From: Rhodoferax sp.
GTDB lineage: Bacteria > Pseudomonadota > Gammaproteobacteria > Burkholderiales > Burkholderiaceae_C
Direction of reading: 5' to 3'
Length of the DNA stretch: 64,000 nucleotides
NCBI GenBank assembly: GCA_030682475.1
Contig: JAUXOA010000091.1
Coordinates: forward strand, 52,057 to 116,056
The notes under the pieces are model-generated. The model ran no database searches. It saw nothing but the letters and a program-made list of their open reading frames with translations, and was not told the origin of the DNA. Position 1 is the first letter of the stretch; every line of letters starts with the position of its first letter. Below are positions 1 to 8,911 of this stretch, in pieces. The translations under genes and the position numbers were made by a program.

Positions 1-23
1 GATTCAGAGGAGGCCGGTAAAAA

Positions 24-674
24 TCATTGCGTCCCAAAAATACGATCCCCTGCATCACCCAGCCCCGGCAGGATGTAGCCATGTTCGTTGAGCTGGCGGT
101 CAATCGCGGCCGTGTAGATCGGCACATCCGGGTGCGCTTTGCGCATTGTGGCAATGCCTTCGGGGCAGGTCAGCAGGCAGACAAACTTGATCGATTTGGG
201 ATTGAGCGCCTTGATGCGCTGCACCGCGGCCACGGCCGAATTGCCGGTGGCCAGCATCGGGTCCACCACCACCACATCGCGTTCCTGCATGTCCTTGGGC
301 ATCTTGAAGTAGTACTCCACCGCCTGCAGCGTTTGGGGGTCGCGGTACAGGCCAATGTGGCCGACGCGGGCGCCCGGCACCACGCTCAGCATGCCGTCCA
401 GAATGCCGGTGCCGGCGCGCAGGATGGAGACAAACACCAGCTTTTTGCCGTCAATCATTTTGGCTGTCATGGTTTCCAGCGGCGTTTCGATTTGCACCTC
501 CTGCATCGGCATGTCGCGCGTCACTTCGTAGGCCATCAGCATGCTGACTTCATTGAGCAGACGGCGAAAGCTGTTGGTACTGGCTTCTTTTTTGCGCATC
601 AGCGTCAGTTTGTGCTGAACCAGCGGGTGGCTCACCAGATGGACTTGCGGGGTGTGCTTGTCGGAGCTGCTCAT
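24..674 (-). CDS. upp: Uracil phosphoribosyltransferase
   Basis: A cytosolic pyrimidine salvage enzyme that joins uracil to PRPP to make UMP. The 216-residue product is close to the family's usual length of about 208. The PRPP-binding loop reads [14 protein letters not shown] around residues 135-148, the N-terminal part carries [11 protein letters not shown], and the uracil-binding end [13 protein letters not shown] is intact. GAGAAAG about 10 nt before the ATG at 674 serves as ribosome binding site. It is the last gene on the minus strand here and is separated from the pilin operon upstream by a terminator, so it is probably transcribed alone. Confidence 0.97.
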   Translation of the reverse strand: MSSSDKHTPQVHLVSHPLVQHKLTLMRKKEASTNSFRRLLNEVSMLMAYEVTRDMPMQEVQIETPLETMTAKMIDGKKLVFVSILRAGTGILDGMLSVVPGARVGHIGLYRDPQTLQAVEYYFKMPKDMQERDVVVVDPMLATGNSAVAAVQRIKALNPKSIKFVCLLTCPEGIATMRKAHPDVPIYTAAIDRQLNEHGYILPGLGDAGDRIFGTQ

Positions 675-756
675 GACTGGTCTTTCTCAAAAAATCAGGC
701 CCCCATGGTAAGGGCGTATCGACCCAAGTTGCAGGATTGAGCCTATTTTCCGCCAC

Positions 757-785
757 AAAAAAACCGGGCATCTGCCCGGTTTTTT
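757..785 (-). terminator. Rho-independent terminator, pilus operon
   Basis: ACCGGGCA and TGCCCGGT form a tight stem with T runs on both sides, so it can act on either strand. It lies 16 nt beyond the stop of the last pilin gene (801-1454, minus), and I take it as the end of the long pilus operon, insulating upp. Confidence 0.85.
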
Positions 786-800
786 CAAGTCCAGCGCCGA

Positions 801-1454
801 CTACAGAGGTGTGCAGACCATGAAGCCGGTGGTGGCCTCAGCGTAGTTCTCAACCGCTGCCGGTGCCGCCACCGTGGTGGTGCTGGTCGCGACGGTTGCG
901 CGAAAGTTGCCGGTCGAATTGACACCATCGTCCAGCAGCCGGTCCAGCGTGCCGGCCTGTTTGCCGGTCAAACCATTGAGACAAACGACATTTCTGAGGC
1001 CCAAGCCCATCACGTTGTTGGTGATGGCGGTGAAACCGTCACCCGCATTCTGCGGCAGAGTCAGCAGCGCCGGACTGCCCTCTATGAAGCCGGCATACCG
1101 AAGCGCTTGAATAGCCTGCATGCCTTCCGTAGTGGCCGCAGGCGGAAATATGACCGCTGTGCCGCCAGCCCCAATCAGGGCATTGTTGTCACCGGCTGTA
1201 AACGTCACGGTACCCCAGCCGCGCGTGGTGTGCGTGGTGGTGGTGAGGTCATCCCCTGGCAGACCGCGGTAACGGCTCTTGTAGCTGGTCACTGCGGCGG
1301 TCATGTTGTTGATGTCTTTGACCATGTTCGTGACCCTCGCGTTTTCTATCATCTCCTGCCCCTTCAGAATGCCGGTCAGAAGCAGACCGATGATGACCAG
1401 CACGATGGCGATCTCGACCAAAGTGAAACCGGCTTGTTTGTTCAATGTTTTCAT
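801..1454 (-). CDS. Type IV prepilin-like protein 1
   Basis: A 217-residue prepilin-type protein, probably a structural or pseudopilin subunit. It starts MKTLNKQAG, then the class III cleavage point before FTLVEIAIV, with the conserved Glu at +5 and a hydrophobic stretch to about residue 30. A prepilin peptidase should cut after Gly9. The body carries SRYRGLPGDD, seen in pilins of this kind, and two distal Cys residues (VVCLNG and the end VCTPL) that could form the C-terminal disulphide loop. It is the last gene of the pilus operon; CTGGAGA precedes the ATG. It resembles the next gene upstream (1512-2192) in leader, layout and Cys spacing, so the two look like diverged duplicates. Major pilin or pseudopilin cannot be decided by eye. 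Confidence 0.85.
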   Translation of the reverse strand: MKTLNKQAGFTLVEIAIVLVIIGLLLTGILKGQEMIENARVTNMVKDINNMTAAVTSYKSRYRGLPGDDLTTTTHTTRGWGTVTFTAGDNNALIGAGGTAVIFPPAATTEGMQAIQALRYAGFIEGSPALLTLPQNAGDGFTAITNNVMGLGLRNVVCLNGLTGKQAGTLDRLLDDGVNSTGNFRATVATSTTTVAAPAAVENYAEATTGFMVCTPL

Positions 1455-1511
1455 AATATAAATCTCCAGATTAATGATGTTGCGGCAGAGACAAGCTGCT
1501 GCTGCCGGCCA

Positions 1512-2192
1512 TTACAAATCGCGGCAGATTGTGTAGAACCCCCCAGTATTCGCATAGGTAGTAGTACCTGTTGTTGGAGCCGTCTGGGCGTACCGGTCGG
1601 TCCCCGACGTGGCGCGCAGGTTGCCACCATGGGCGAGACCATCGTCCAGTTGCTTGTCAATCGAGAGTGCCGATTGTTCTGGCACACTGCTCAGGCAAAC
1701 CACCAACTGATTGCTAGCTGAAGATCGCCCCTGGATTTGTGTGGTGTTGGCAATAGCCGTTCGTCCGCCCCACGCGTTCACCGGCAGCACCGCTGCGCCC
1801 GTTGCGGTTAAATCGCCGGAGAGAAAACCGGCCATGCGCAGGTGCTGGAAAAACGCTGCAGTCTCTGTGCCGCTAGTAGCAGTAGAAGTAACAGCGAAGG
1901 TGTCAGTAAGGACGCCCTCAATAACGCCATCGGCGTCGCCGGCCTTCGTTCCTGCCCATGCAGCCCCACGCGTGTCAGCAGTTTTGTCATCGCCCGCCAA
2001 AGCCTGGTAGCGCTCGACGTAAGCACTGTGGGCGACGGCAATGCTAGTGAGCTGGGCGACAGCGCTCTTGATACGGCCGGCTTCGATCAGCTCCTGCCCC
2101 TTCATAGCGCCGCCCAGAATCAGGCCACCGATGACCAGAACGGTGGTGACTTCCACCAGAGTGAAACCACCTTGTTTGTTGAATGTTTTCAT
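1512..2192 (-). CDS. Type IV prepilin-like protein 2
   Basis: A 226-residue prepilin. I set the start at the ATG at 2192 because it gives the class III leader MKTFNKQGG before FTLVEVTTV (Glu at +5) with TTGGAGA just upstream; an in-frame extension to 2291 would put a non-pilin segment first and run into the kinase gene. The body has AYVERYQALAGDD, aligning with SRYRGLPGDD of its neighbour, and distal cysteines VVCLSS and TICRDL. The 76-nt gap to the kinase gene holds a TATAGT hexamer that could be part of a separate pilin promoter, though no good -35 accompanies it. Probably co-transcribed with 801-1454. Confidence 0.85.
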   Translation of the reverse strand: MKTFNKQGGFTLVEVTTVLVIGGLILGGAMKGQELIEAGRIKSAVAQLTSIAVAHSAYVERYQALAGDDKTADTRGAAWAGTKAGDADGVIEGVLTDTFAVTSTATSGTETAAFFQHLRMAGFLSGDLTATGAAVLPVNAWGGRTAIANTTQIQGRSSASNQLVVCLSSVPEQSALSIDKQLDDGLAHGGNLRATSGTDRYAQTAPTTGTTTYANTGGFYTICRDL

Positions 2193-2268
2193 GAGTCGAG
2201 TCTCCAAAATGAGCCAATGCAAATCGCATCGGTAACTCACTATAGTCGCCCGTTTCAGGTTCAGGGAG

Positions 2269-3405
2269 TCAGGATTTTTTACACGCCACACACAGGGTCA
2301 TGCGGATGCCGTCGCCCAGGCGTTGCGCGTCAAGGTCGGCACCGGCTTTTTTTGCTTGTTGGCGCGCCTGGTAGAGACCCAGCCCCTGGTTGAGAGCGCC
2401 GGAACTGGCCCAGGGCTCGAACAGCTTTTCCAGCGGGATTTCAAGCGGCAGATGCGGCGTATCAAAATGCACCCAGACGGCGGACCCCTGTTCGACCAGG
2501 GTGACCTGGCAGCGCGCCGTGAGCAGGCGTTGGCGCGAAAGGACGGACACGTTGCCCAGCACGTTGTCCAGCACCGTGGCCAGTGCCGCGGCGTCCCACT
2601 GCAGCGTGGCAGCGCCCGCCAGATCGATTTCAACCTGGTGCATTTGCCCGGCCTGCAGGATCTGCGCCGCCAGATCGATCTCGGTCCATGGCGCCAGCGC
2701 CGATCGGCGCCCGACCGGGTTTAACAAGGCCTGTGTCATGCGCTGTGCCCGCTTGGCTGCGAACGCCGCGTTGCTGCGCAAGCGGCGGGCGCGGAGCATC
2801 AGCAGCTCGTCGTTTTCCGCCGTCGCAAAGTCGTCTGCCACCAACTCGACCCACTGCGCCAGGTTGCGCATATCGTGTTGCAAAAAAACGCTGACCTGGG
2901 CGCGCTGGTTCACCGCTGCCAGCAGCGCGAGCTGGCGGGCCGCCAAAGCGCCTTGCAGCATGGCGAACAGAACTTGGGCCGCCTGCATGGCAAAAAGCAG
3001 GCGCTCCCCGTGCAGGCCCTTGAGCCCGATGCGAAGATCGAGCGAAATATCGTCGTATTGAAAGCACTGGCTCAGCACTTGTTGCTTCAGGCGCTGTCCT
3101 TGGCGCCGGGTGGGTGGCGCGTCCGAGGGCACGGTGGTCGGGATTTTGGGTCCTAAACTGGCGGCTATCGGCGCGCCATACCAACTGCCCCGCCAGTCCA
3201 GACTGTGCAGGCCGACCTGGAACAGCGTCTGCTGGTGGCGTTGCAGCGTGCCGATCGGGTCTTCCTGCAACTGCGCCTGCAGGGCCAGCAAGCGATCGAT
3301 CTGCTGGCGGTGCAAGCGGCTCAAGCGGCGCAGCCAGAACAGGCTGAAAGCGATACTGAAGCCGGCCGCCAGCATGAGCGCTGCGAGATCGTAGAGGTTG
3401 GTCAA
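2269..3405 (-). CDS. Membrane histidine kinase in pilus operon
   Basis: A 378-residue sensor kinase. One N-terminal membrane segment (about residues 7-25) is followed by a cytoplasmic region with no recognisable sensor domain. The phosphoacceptor is probably His177 in FLQHDMRN; the N box LDNVLGN lies at 279-285, FEPWASS near 329 and the ATP-lid glycines GLGLYQAR at 341-348. The HDxxN H-box and layout recall the C-terminal half of PrsK-type kinases of exopolysaccharide/PEP-CTERM systems, but the large N-terminal part of PrsK is missing (family knowledge; assignment inferred). It overlaps the response regulator gene upstream by ATGA, so the two are translationally coupled. Position inside the pilus operon suggests it controls pilin expression or pilus activity. 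Confidence 0.8.
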   Translation of the reverse strand: MTNLYDLAALMLAAGFSIAFSLFWLRRLSRLHRQQIDRLLALQAQLQEDPIGTLQRHQQTLFQVGLHSLDWRGSWYGAPIAASLGPKIPTTVPSDAPPTRRQGQRLKQQVLSQCFQYDDISLDLRIGLKGLHGERLLFAMQAAQVLFAMLQGALAARQLALLAAVNQRAQVSVFLQHDMRNLAQWVELVADDFATAENDELLMLRARRLRSNAAFAAKRAQRMTQALLNPVGRRSALAPWTEIDLAAQILQAGQMHQVEIDLAGAATLQWDAAALATVLDNVLGNVSVLSRQRLLTARCQVTLVEQGSAVWVHFDTPHLPLEIPLEKLFEPWASSGALNQGLGLYQARQQAKKAGADLDAQRLGDGIRMTLCVACKKS

Positions 3406-4019
3406 GGCGCGGCCCTTTCGATACCGAATTTTTTCATGAAATAGTACAGGTGCTCGCGGCTCAAGCCGAGCTTGCGGGCCGCTTGCGTGACATTGAAGGC
3501 CTGCTCGGCCAGCACCGTGCGCACCAGCCTTTCTTGCGCCCCGGCGCCAAACTCCTGCACCCCTTCGGCCATCGGCGCCGTCAGGGTCAGGCGCGCCTGA
3601 CCCTCGGCACTGAGCTGGCGTTCGGCCTGGATGAAGAGTACGGCGCGGTCGAGCGCCTCGCCCAGACGCTTGCGGGTGACCGGTTTGTTCAAAAAGTCGA
3701 AGGCACCCAGCCCAATGGCGGTCAGCGCGATGGCAGCTTCGTCCTGGCCCGTCAGCACCACGACCTTGAGCGCCGGACGCTCCAACAGGAGCAGGCGCAG
3801 CAGCTCGAGGCCGACGCTGGGATCGTTCGGACGGGGTGGCAAACCGAGGTCGAGCAGGGCCAGCTCAATCGGGGTTGGCGTCTGCCGGGAAAGAGGCAGC
3901 GCTTCGAGTGCCGAGCCGGCTGAGAGCACCTGGTAACCCATGTCTTCGAGCGCGCCGCACCACCAATCGCGCAAGGAAGCGTCGTCTTCGACCAGCAGGA
4001 TGGTTAGCCCGGTTGGCAT
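3402..4019 (-). CDS. Response regulator, receiver plus Fis-type HTH
   Basis: A 205-residue regulator. The receiver domain (1-130) has the acidic pair Glu11/Asp12, phosphoacceptor Asp57 in LLDLGLP, Thr90 and Lys112 in LNKP, a complete set. Residues about 165-200 form a Fis-type helix-turn-helix (NVTQAARKLGLSREHLYYFMK). NtrC-type regulators have the same ends but carry a sigma54-activating AAA+ domain between them, which is absent here, so direct sigma54 activation is unlikely. Cognate of the kinase whose ATG overlaps its stop. Only 3 nt separate it from the stop of the prepilin gene upstream. Confidence 0.85.
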   Translation of the reverse strand: MPTGLTILLVEDDASLRDWWCGALEDMGYQVLSAGSALEALPLSRQTPTPIELALLDLGLPPRPNDPSVGLELLRLLLLERPALKVVVLTGQDEAAIALTAIGLGAFDFLNKPVTRKRLGEALDRAVLFIQAERQLSAEGQARLTLTAPMAEGVQEFGAGAQERLVRTVLAEQAFNVTQAARKLGLSREHLYYFMKKFGIERAAP

Positions 4020-4022
4020 GGT

Positions 4023-4865
4023 TTAAGGCAGGACCCCGGCCTTGAGCATATTGCTGACGATGGTCTCGGTCGTCTGCCACTGGAAAAGATCGTCGAACGC
4101 GCCGTTCGTGCCGCCGACCTCGGTGCGTGGATGAGACACATAAACGACGTCCCCGTTGAGGTTGGCGGCCTCGTCCACTCCCGAGCTGAGCGTGCCGTTG
4201 CGCCCCATCGACCAAACCACGAACGAGGCCGAAACCAAGGTATTTGCGGCCACCGCGCCGCAGTTGGTGGCCGAGATGCCGGACGAGGAAGCGCAGACTC
4301 TAAGCTCGCCGGCCGGCGGCGGTGTGACCTGCGCGGTGCCCTGGTAAAAATTATTTTTAATCCCGTTGGCCATAGTCAAGAAATAGCAAGGATTGGCCGC
4401 TGGGCAATTGATGGGGTTATTTGCGTTGATTGGTTCGCTGTTACTGGTAGTGAGATGCGAAACCCCGTAACGCAGGCCGAAAGCCCATGCATCCTGCATC
4501 TCCCCGCCCACGCTCTGTTCGCCCAGGCCCAGGGTGCGGGCCGGCAGATAGCCATCGTTGGGGTTGGCGCACCTGCCACGCTGTTCGGTCGCCACCAGCA
4601 CCGTCATTACCTCGAGTCCGTTGCTGGCCAGGGTTGCAGGACAGGGAATCCGGCGATTGACCATGGCGAAGGCGAGGACCGCATCCGACGCCTGCTTGAT
4701 GCGCTGTTGCGTCTCGTTGACATTTCTGTTGTCGAGCTGCGGGCCGAGCGCATTAATGATGACGCCCAGAATCAAGCCCATGATGACCAGCACCAGGGCG
4801 ATCTCCACCAGGCTGAAGCCACGCTGGCCGGCTTTTGCCGCGCGTTCGATTCTTGTTTTGAGCAT
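4023..4865 (-). CDS. Prepilin-like protein 3
   Basis: A 280-residue prepilin-type protein. Leader MLKTRIERAAKAGQRG precedes FSLVEIALVLVIMG with the +5 Glu. The long body carries two CPA motifs (IPCPATL, INCPAANPC) and several further cysteines, and differs from pilins 1 and 2 in size and sequence. It may be a minor or tip subunit. It sits between the MshK-like gene (5-nt gap) and the response regulator, fully inside the operon. The motif DGYLPARTLGLGE is typical of long prepilin-like proteins near MSHA genes, as I recall them. Confidence 0.8.
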   Translation of the reverse strand: MLKTRIERAAKAGQRGFSLVEIALVLVIMGLILGVIINALGPQLDNRNVNETQQRIKQASDAVLAFAMVNRRIPCPATLASNGLEVMTVLVATEQRGRCANPNDGYLPARTLGLGEQSVGGEMQDAWAFGLRYGVSHLTTSNSEPINANNPINCPAANPCYFLTMANGIKNNFYQGTAQVTPPPAGELRVCASSSGISATNCGAVAANTLVSASFVVWSMGRNGTLSSGVDEAANLNGDVVYVSHPRTEVGGTNGAFDDLFQWQTTETIVSNMLKAGVLP

Positions 4866-4870
4866 TTTCC

Positions 4871-5485
4871 TTACTCCTTAGGGGTGGTGGCGCTGGCGCC
4901 TGCTTGGGGCGGGATGATACGGATAGCGCCAGGGGGCAACAGGTCGAGCGACTGGCCGGAAGGCAGGTCGATGACCTGGCCCGGCCTGGCCTTGAGCAGC
5001 AATTCTTTTGCGCCGGGCTCGAGCATACCCGTTTGCCCGGCCAGCGCACGCAAGGGCTCCTCGACGCCCCGACCATAGAGCGGCTGGTCATTGACCCAGA
5101 CCGTGCTGCGCTGACCCGAGCGGATGACGACGCCGCTGATGACCAGCGTGTCGGGCAGGCCCGGGGCGGCCTCGCGCAAGCGATCGCTTGGCAGCGCAAG
5201 AAGCGCCGCCGGCGCCGCTTTGTCTGTGCTGTCCACCGCGCTGCGTGTTGCTTCCAGGTTTTTACGCTGCCCCGGCGACAGGAGCAGCGTGCCCAGCGCA
5301 GGGGCTGCTGCGGCTGGCAACTCGGTGGCACGCAGCGGCCCGGCAGCTTGCGCCAGCGCCGCGCCAGTGCCCAGCGCGGCCAGGCCGAAGGCGGCGCGCC
5401 CAAGCACCCAGAGGGCGACCCAGGCGGCCCTTGTGCTGAAACACGCGGTGTGCGCAAAAGGGGTCAACGCAGGCTTGTTATTCAT
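4871..5485 (-). CDS. MshK-like pilus assembly protein
   Basis: A 204-residue protein of weak sequence identity; the call rests mainly on position after an MshJ-like gene. I chose the ATG at 5485, which overlaps the upstream stop as ATGA; a longer in-frame start to 5539 would lie inside that gene. A hydrophobic segment near residues 22-46 is a signal anchor. The rest is periplasmic, with an SGVVIRSGQRSTVWVND stretch resembling the GspC/PilP/MshK class that links inner-membrane assembly proteins to the secretin. Confidence 0.6.
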   Translation of the reverse strand: MNNKPALTPFAHTACFSTRAAWVALWVLGRAAFGLAALGTGAALAQAAGPLRATELPAAAAPALGTLLLSPGQRKNLEATRSAVDSTDKAAPAALLALPSDRLREAAPGLPDTLVISGVVIRSGQRSTVWVNDQPLYGRGVEEPLRALAGQTGMLEPGAKELLLKARPGQVIDLPSGQSLDLLPPGAIRIIPPQAGASATTPKE

Positions 5486-6114
5486 GGTGTTTTGGGGGTG
5501 GCGGCGTCGGCCAGCACATACAACCACGACAAATTGCACAGCACATTGACGGCCGGAACCGAGGTCTTTGCAGGGGTGAAGATTTGTCGTTCATAGACGC
5601 AGGAGTCGGCCGTAAAGTAACCCGCACCGCTGTTTTGCAAGCGTCCAAGCAGCGCCAGCCACTCCTCCTCATGAACCCCGCTGACAGTCAGCTTCATCGG
5701 TACCCGCACCAACTGCGCGACCCCGCCCCCAGTCTTGTCATCGCTCAGCTTTTTCAGTTTTTCCTGGGGTCCTAGCTCCCACTCGAGCGCGCTGGGGTGC
5801 AACGCCTTGGCGGCGTTTTCAAGTGTTTCCAGCATCAGCAGCCGATCAGGCACCTGGGTAAAGCGGGCTTGCTTGAGCTGGTCGAACCTGGGCAGGTTGG
5901 CTTCCAGTCGGGCCCGGTCGGCCTGCGTCTTCTGCAGGGCTTCTTTGGCAGCCAGCAGCCGCGCTTGCGCCTGGCCTTGCTCGAGCGCGCTGGTTTTGGC
6001 AAACCAGCTTGCGCCGCCCGCCAATGCGGCGGCGGCGACCCCCATGGCCGCTGCGGCAATCAGCGGCCGAGACGACAGGCGCCAGGGGTTGCGCAGTTTT
6101 GCCTGCGGGTTCAT
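5482..6114 (-). CDS. MshJ/PilO-like inner-membrane protein
   Basis: A 210-residue protein with one membrane segment (about 17-40), then a helical coiled-coil-like stretch (EQGQAQARLLAAKEALQK) and an alpha/beta C-terminal part, the architecture of PilO/GspM/MshJ. Such proteins form the inner-membrane alignment subcomplex with the MshI-like protein encoded just upstream, whose stop overlaps this start. The sequence itself is not diagnostic, so the family name is inferred from architecture and order. Confidence 0.65.
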   Translation of the reverse strand: MNPQAKLRNPWRLSSRPLIAAAAMGVAAAALAGGASWFAKTSALEQGQAQARLLAAKEALQKTQADRARLEANLPRFDQLKQARFTQVPDRLLMLETLENAAKALHPSALEWELGPQEKLKKLSDDKTGGGVAQLVRVPMKLTVSGVHEEEWLALLGRLQNSGAGYFTADSCVYERQIFTPAKTSVPAVNVLCNLSWLYVLADAATPKTP

Positions 6115-7706
6115 GGCGCGGCCTTCAGCAGACAGAATTCCAGGGCGCGGTCCCCCGCTACCCCGGCTACTCCCAACTTGCCCACTTGCGCCTGTGCCGG
6201 GTCGAGGTTCACTGCGGACTTGATGAGGGAGGCCGACCAGCCGCCGGCATTCAAGCCGGCCAGCAAGCGGTTCTGGAGCTGCAGCGCCTGCCGCTGGCTA
6301 AGGCCCTGGGGCAGCGCGGCCGTCAGATTCAGCAAGGCGGCAGACGGCTTCGCTGTTGCGGTGGCGGTGGCGGTGGCGGGCGCTGGGGCGATGATTTCGA
6401 CAGCCTGCTCCCGCGCCTTGGGACATTGCAAAGGCAGCACCTGCAGCGCCGGCGCCGGGCCCGCCGTGTCGGCCTGTAAACGGGGCAGATTCCAGACGAT
6501 TTTTTGCAGCTCGACCCCGGGTGCAGCCTGCAGCGCGCTTGCAATATGCTGCATGGCGGCGAACTGATCCGCTTGCATGGCGATGAATTGTTGCCAGGCC
6601 TGCACCGTCGCCACCGTGAGCCCGGCCTGACGCAGGTCGCCCTTGGCAAGCAGGGCTTCCTGGCGTGCTTGCTGGTTAATGGCGCTGGCGCTGGCCAGTT
6701 GCTCGTGCGCCAGGCTGCGCTTGGCCAGGGACTCGGACAGCAATTGGGCCGACCACAGGCCAGACAAAGCGAGCGCGGTAAAACCTGCGATTTTTGAGCT
6801 TCTTGCGATCTGTTCGGCACGCCAAGAGCTGCGAAATTTTTGCGGAAAGAACTGTAGCTGTGCGGCGACAGACTTTAGCTGCGGCAACAGGCGGGCATAG
6901 GCGTCGGTGACGGCTTCGATCAATTGCAGGTCCAGCGTCGGATCGTTGCTGAGGTCTGCCTGGGCCTGCTGGTCGTCAAACGGGAGCCAGAGCTGGGTCG
7001 CCACCGGCAGGTCGGCGCTGCTGAGCCACTCCTGGGAAATGAGGTACTGGACCGTCCTTCGCGCCTCGGCCAACACCGAGGGGGCCGACAAGCTGCCCTG
7101 GTTGACGTTCAAGACCAGGCGCGAAAACAGTGGCGTCTTGCCGCGAACCAATACCTGGCGCAGACCGGCAGCGGTCGCTACCAGGGCCAGTGTAGGCCGG
7201 AGGTGGGCCGGTTCGGCCACCTCCAGTGTGAATTCGGTCCGCGCTCGCCGCGCTGCTTTCTGATCGATCGCAAGGGCAATCAAGGCTGACATCGGCCACA
7301 GGCCCTTGACACGGGCATGGCACGCAGCCAGGGCAGCCAGCCATTCGCCAATGCGCTCGCTGGCCCCGATCCCGATCAGGCTGGCCCGCGTCGGCGGGCG
7401 CCATGAGCCGGAAGAGGAAAGTACGGCGGCGCGGTAGGGCATATCGCGAAACTGCTGTGTCAGCCGCCGCTGCAGCAACCGCCGTCGGGTAGCCGGGAGC
7501 CAGATCGGCGGCAAATTGCTGCGGACATACGATTCGTCCATGAGGTCGGTGACCAGTGAACAGTTGGTGCCGACGGGCATGTGCTGCATGAGCCACGCTG
7601 TCGGGTCGTCCTGCGCCCCGGCGGTTGCCACATGCTCGGCAGCAGCGCGGCCGAGCCGATACAGGTGTTCCGATCTCTGCGCGATGACGAGGGCAAAATC
7701 AGCCAT
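6111..7706 (-). CDS. MshI-like (PilM/PilN-type) assembly protein
   Basis: A 531-residue protein. The ATG at 7706 (MADFALVIAQRSEH) is preferred because it lies 2 nt from the stop of the platform gene; the reading frame stays open to 8048 but that part lies inside the platform gene. The N-terminal 310 residues look like a PilM-type actin-like cytoplasmic domain, a membrane segment follows near residues 342-362, and a helical then alpha/beta periplasmic part follows as in PilN/GspL. A short Ala-Thr repeat (ATATATATA) sits near residue 450. Expected to anchor the ATPase to the inner membrane. Confidence 0.65.
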   Translation of the reverse strand: MADFALVIAQRSEHLYRLGRAAAEHVATAGAQDDPTAWLMQHMPVGTNCSLVTDLMDESYVRSNLPPIWLPATRRRLLQRRLTQQFRDMPYRAAVLSSSGSWRPPTRASLIGIGASERIGEWLAALAACHARVKGLWPMSALIALAIDQKAARRARTEFTLEVAEPAHLRPTLALVATAAGLRQVLVRGKTPLFSRLVLNVNQGSLSAPSVLAEARRTVQYLISQEWLSSADLPVATQLWLPFDDQQAQADLSNDPTLDLQLIEAVTDAYARLLPQLKSVAAQLQFFPQKFRSSWRAEQIARSSKIAGFTALALSGLWSAQLLSESLAKRSLAHEQLASASAINQQARQEALLAKGDLRQAGLTVATVQAWQQFIAMQADQFAAMQHIASALQAAPGVELQKIVWNLPRLQADTAGPAPALQVLPLQCPKAREQAVEIIAPAPATATATATAKPSAALLNLTAALPQGLSQRQALQLQNRLLAGLNAGGWSASLIKSAVNLDPAQAQVGKLGVAGVAGDRALEFCLLKAAP

Positions 7707-7708
7707 AG

Positions 7709-8911
7709 CTAGAATTTGACTTTTGAAATCACGTCGTAGATGGGCAGCATGACGGCGGACAGGATCCAGATAATCATGCCCCCTAACACCAGGGTCAGGG
7801 CCGGCTGGATCAGGGCCTGTAGTTTGTCGATGGCGTCCTTGATTTCGCGCGTGTAGAAATAGTTGATGTTCTGGAAGGCCTGGTCCAGACCGCCGCTGGT
7901 TTCGCCGATCCGCAGCATCCGCAGGACCAGCGGTGGGAACAAGGTGCTGCTTGCGAAAGCCTCGGATATTTTTTGCCCGTGGGAGATGTTTTGAGCGGCG
8001 CCATTGATGGCCTGGCGATAAGCGGTGTTGGGTGACAAGTTTTCGCACAAGGTCAGGGCGTCGAGCACCGAGATGCCGCTACGGTACATCATGCGGAACG
8101 AGGTGGCGAATCGCAGCAGTATGATTTTTTTCAGGATCGGCCCAATGATGGGGGCGCGCAGTTTTGCGCTGTCGAGCCAAAGCTTGGCGTCCGGTGACAG
8201 GCGAACGACTGCAATCAAAGCAGCCCAGACCAGCGCGACTGCCAAAGGCAGGACGTACCAGAAGTTAACCAAAAATCCGGAAAAGGCCACCAGCACGCGG
8301 GTCTGGAGGGGAACCGTCCCGCCGATATTCTGGATGAAACCGAGCAATTGCGGAACCAGGTAGATCATCAGGAAACCAATGGCGCCAAGCACCACGGTTC
8401 CAGAAAATACGGGATAGATGAGCAGCTTCTTGGTCTGGACGGCGATTTCATCTGCCCATTTCAGGCTTTCGACCAGTTCCGAGAGTACCTCCGGCAGCTT
8501 GCCGGTGGCCTCCCCGGTGCGGATCAGGCTGATGTTGATCTTGTCGATGCCCGCAGGCGACTGCTCCAGCGCGTCCGACAGGCTCGTGCCGCCCTCGATA
8601 CGGTCGACCAAATCCGAAATAAATCGCCTGATACTGGGCGTGTCTGCGGAATCGCGCAAGTCGATCAGCAAGTCGAACAGCGGAATCCCGGCCTGGCTCA
8701 GCGACTGCATGTGGATGAAAATATTGATGAGTTCCTTATTTTCGAGCCGTTTGGGCGCAAAAAACGAGAACGCGCGTACCGGATTGGCTTGCAGCAGCTC
8801 GAGCTGCATACGGCCCAAGCGTGCCTCGAGGTCGGACTCGCTGGTGGCCGATTGCCGGCCCGAGAGGGTCCGGCCTTCGGCCGTGATGGCACGGTAGTTG
8901 AATTCGATCAT
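7709..8911 (-). CDS. mshG: Type IV pilus/T2SS platform protein (MshG/GspF family)
   Basis: A 400-residue polytopic inner-membrane platform protein. It has the two repeated T2SSF domains of the family: the first centred on IFIHMQSLSQAGIPL...GGTSLSDALEQSP, the second on FATSFRMMYRSGISVLDAL...ISHGQKISEAFASS. Membrane segments lie between them and at the C-terminus (LVLGGMIIWILSAVMLPIYD). It couples the MshE ATPase to pilin extraction from the membrane. The start overlaps the ATPase stop as TGATG. Confidence 0.92.
   Translation of the reverse strand: MIEFNYRAITAEGRTLSGRQSATSESDLEARLGRMQLELLQANPVRAFSFFAPKRLENKELINIFIHMQSLSQAGIPLFDLLIDLRDSADTPSIRRFISDLVDRIEGGTSLSDALEQSPAGIDKINISLIRTGEATGKLPEVLSELVESLKWADEIAVQTKKLLIYPVFSGTVVLGAIGFLMIYLVPQLLGFIQNIGGTVPLQTRVLVAFSGFLVNFWYVLPLAVALVWAALIAVVRLSPDAKLWLDSAKLRAPIIGPILKKIILLRFATSFRMMYRSGISVLDALTLCENLSPNTAYRQAINGAAQNISHGQKISEAFASSTLFPPLVLRMLRIGETSGGLDQAFQNINYFYTREIKDAIDKLQALIQPALTLVLGGMIIWILSAVMLPIYDVISKVKF

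Noticed and set aside
7707..8048. N-terminal extension of the MshI-like gene to 8048
   Set aside because: The added segment is Arg/His/Gln-rich, unlike the family, and lies fully inside the MshG gene.
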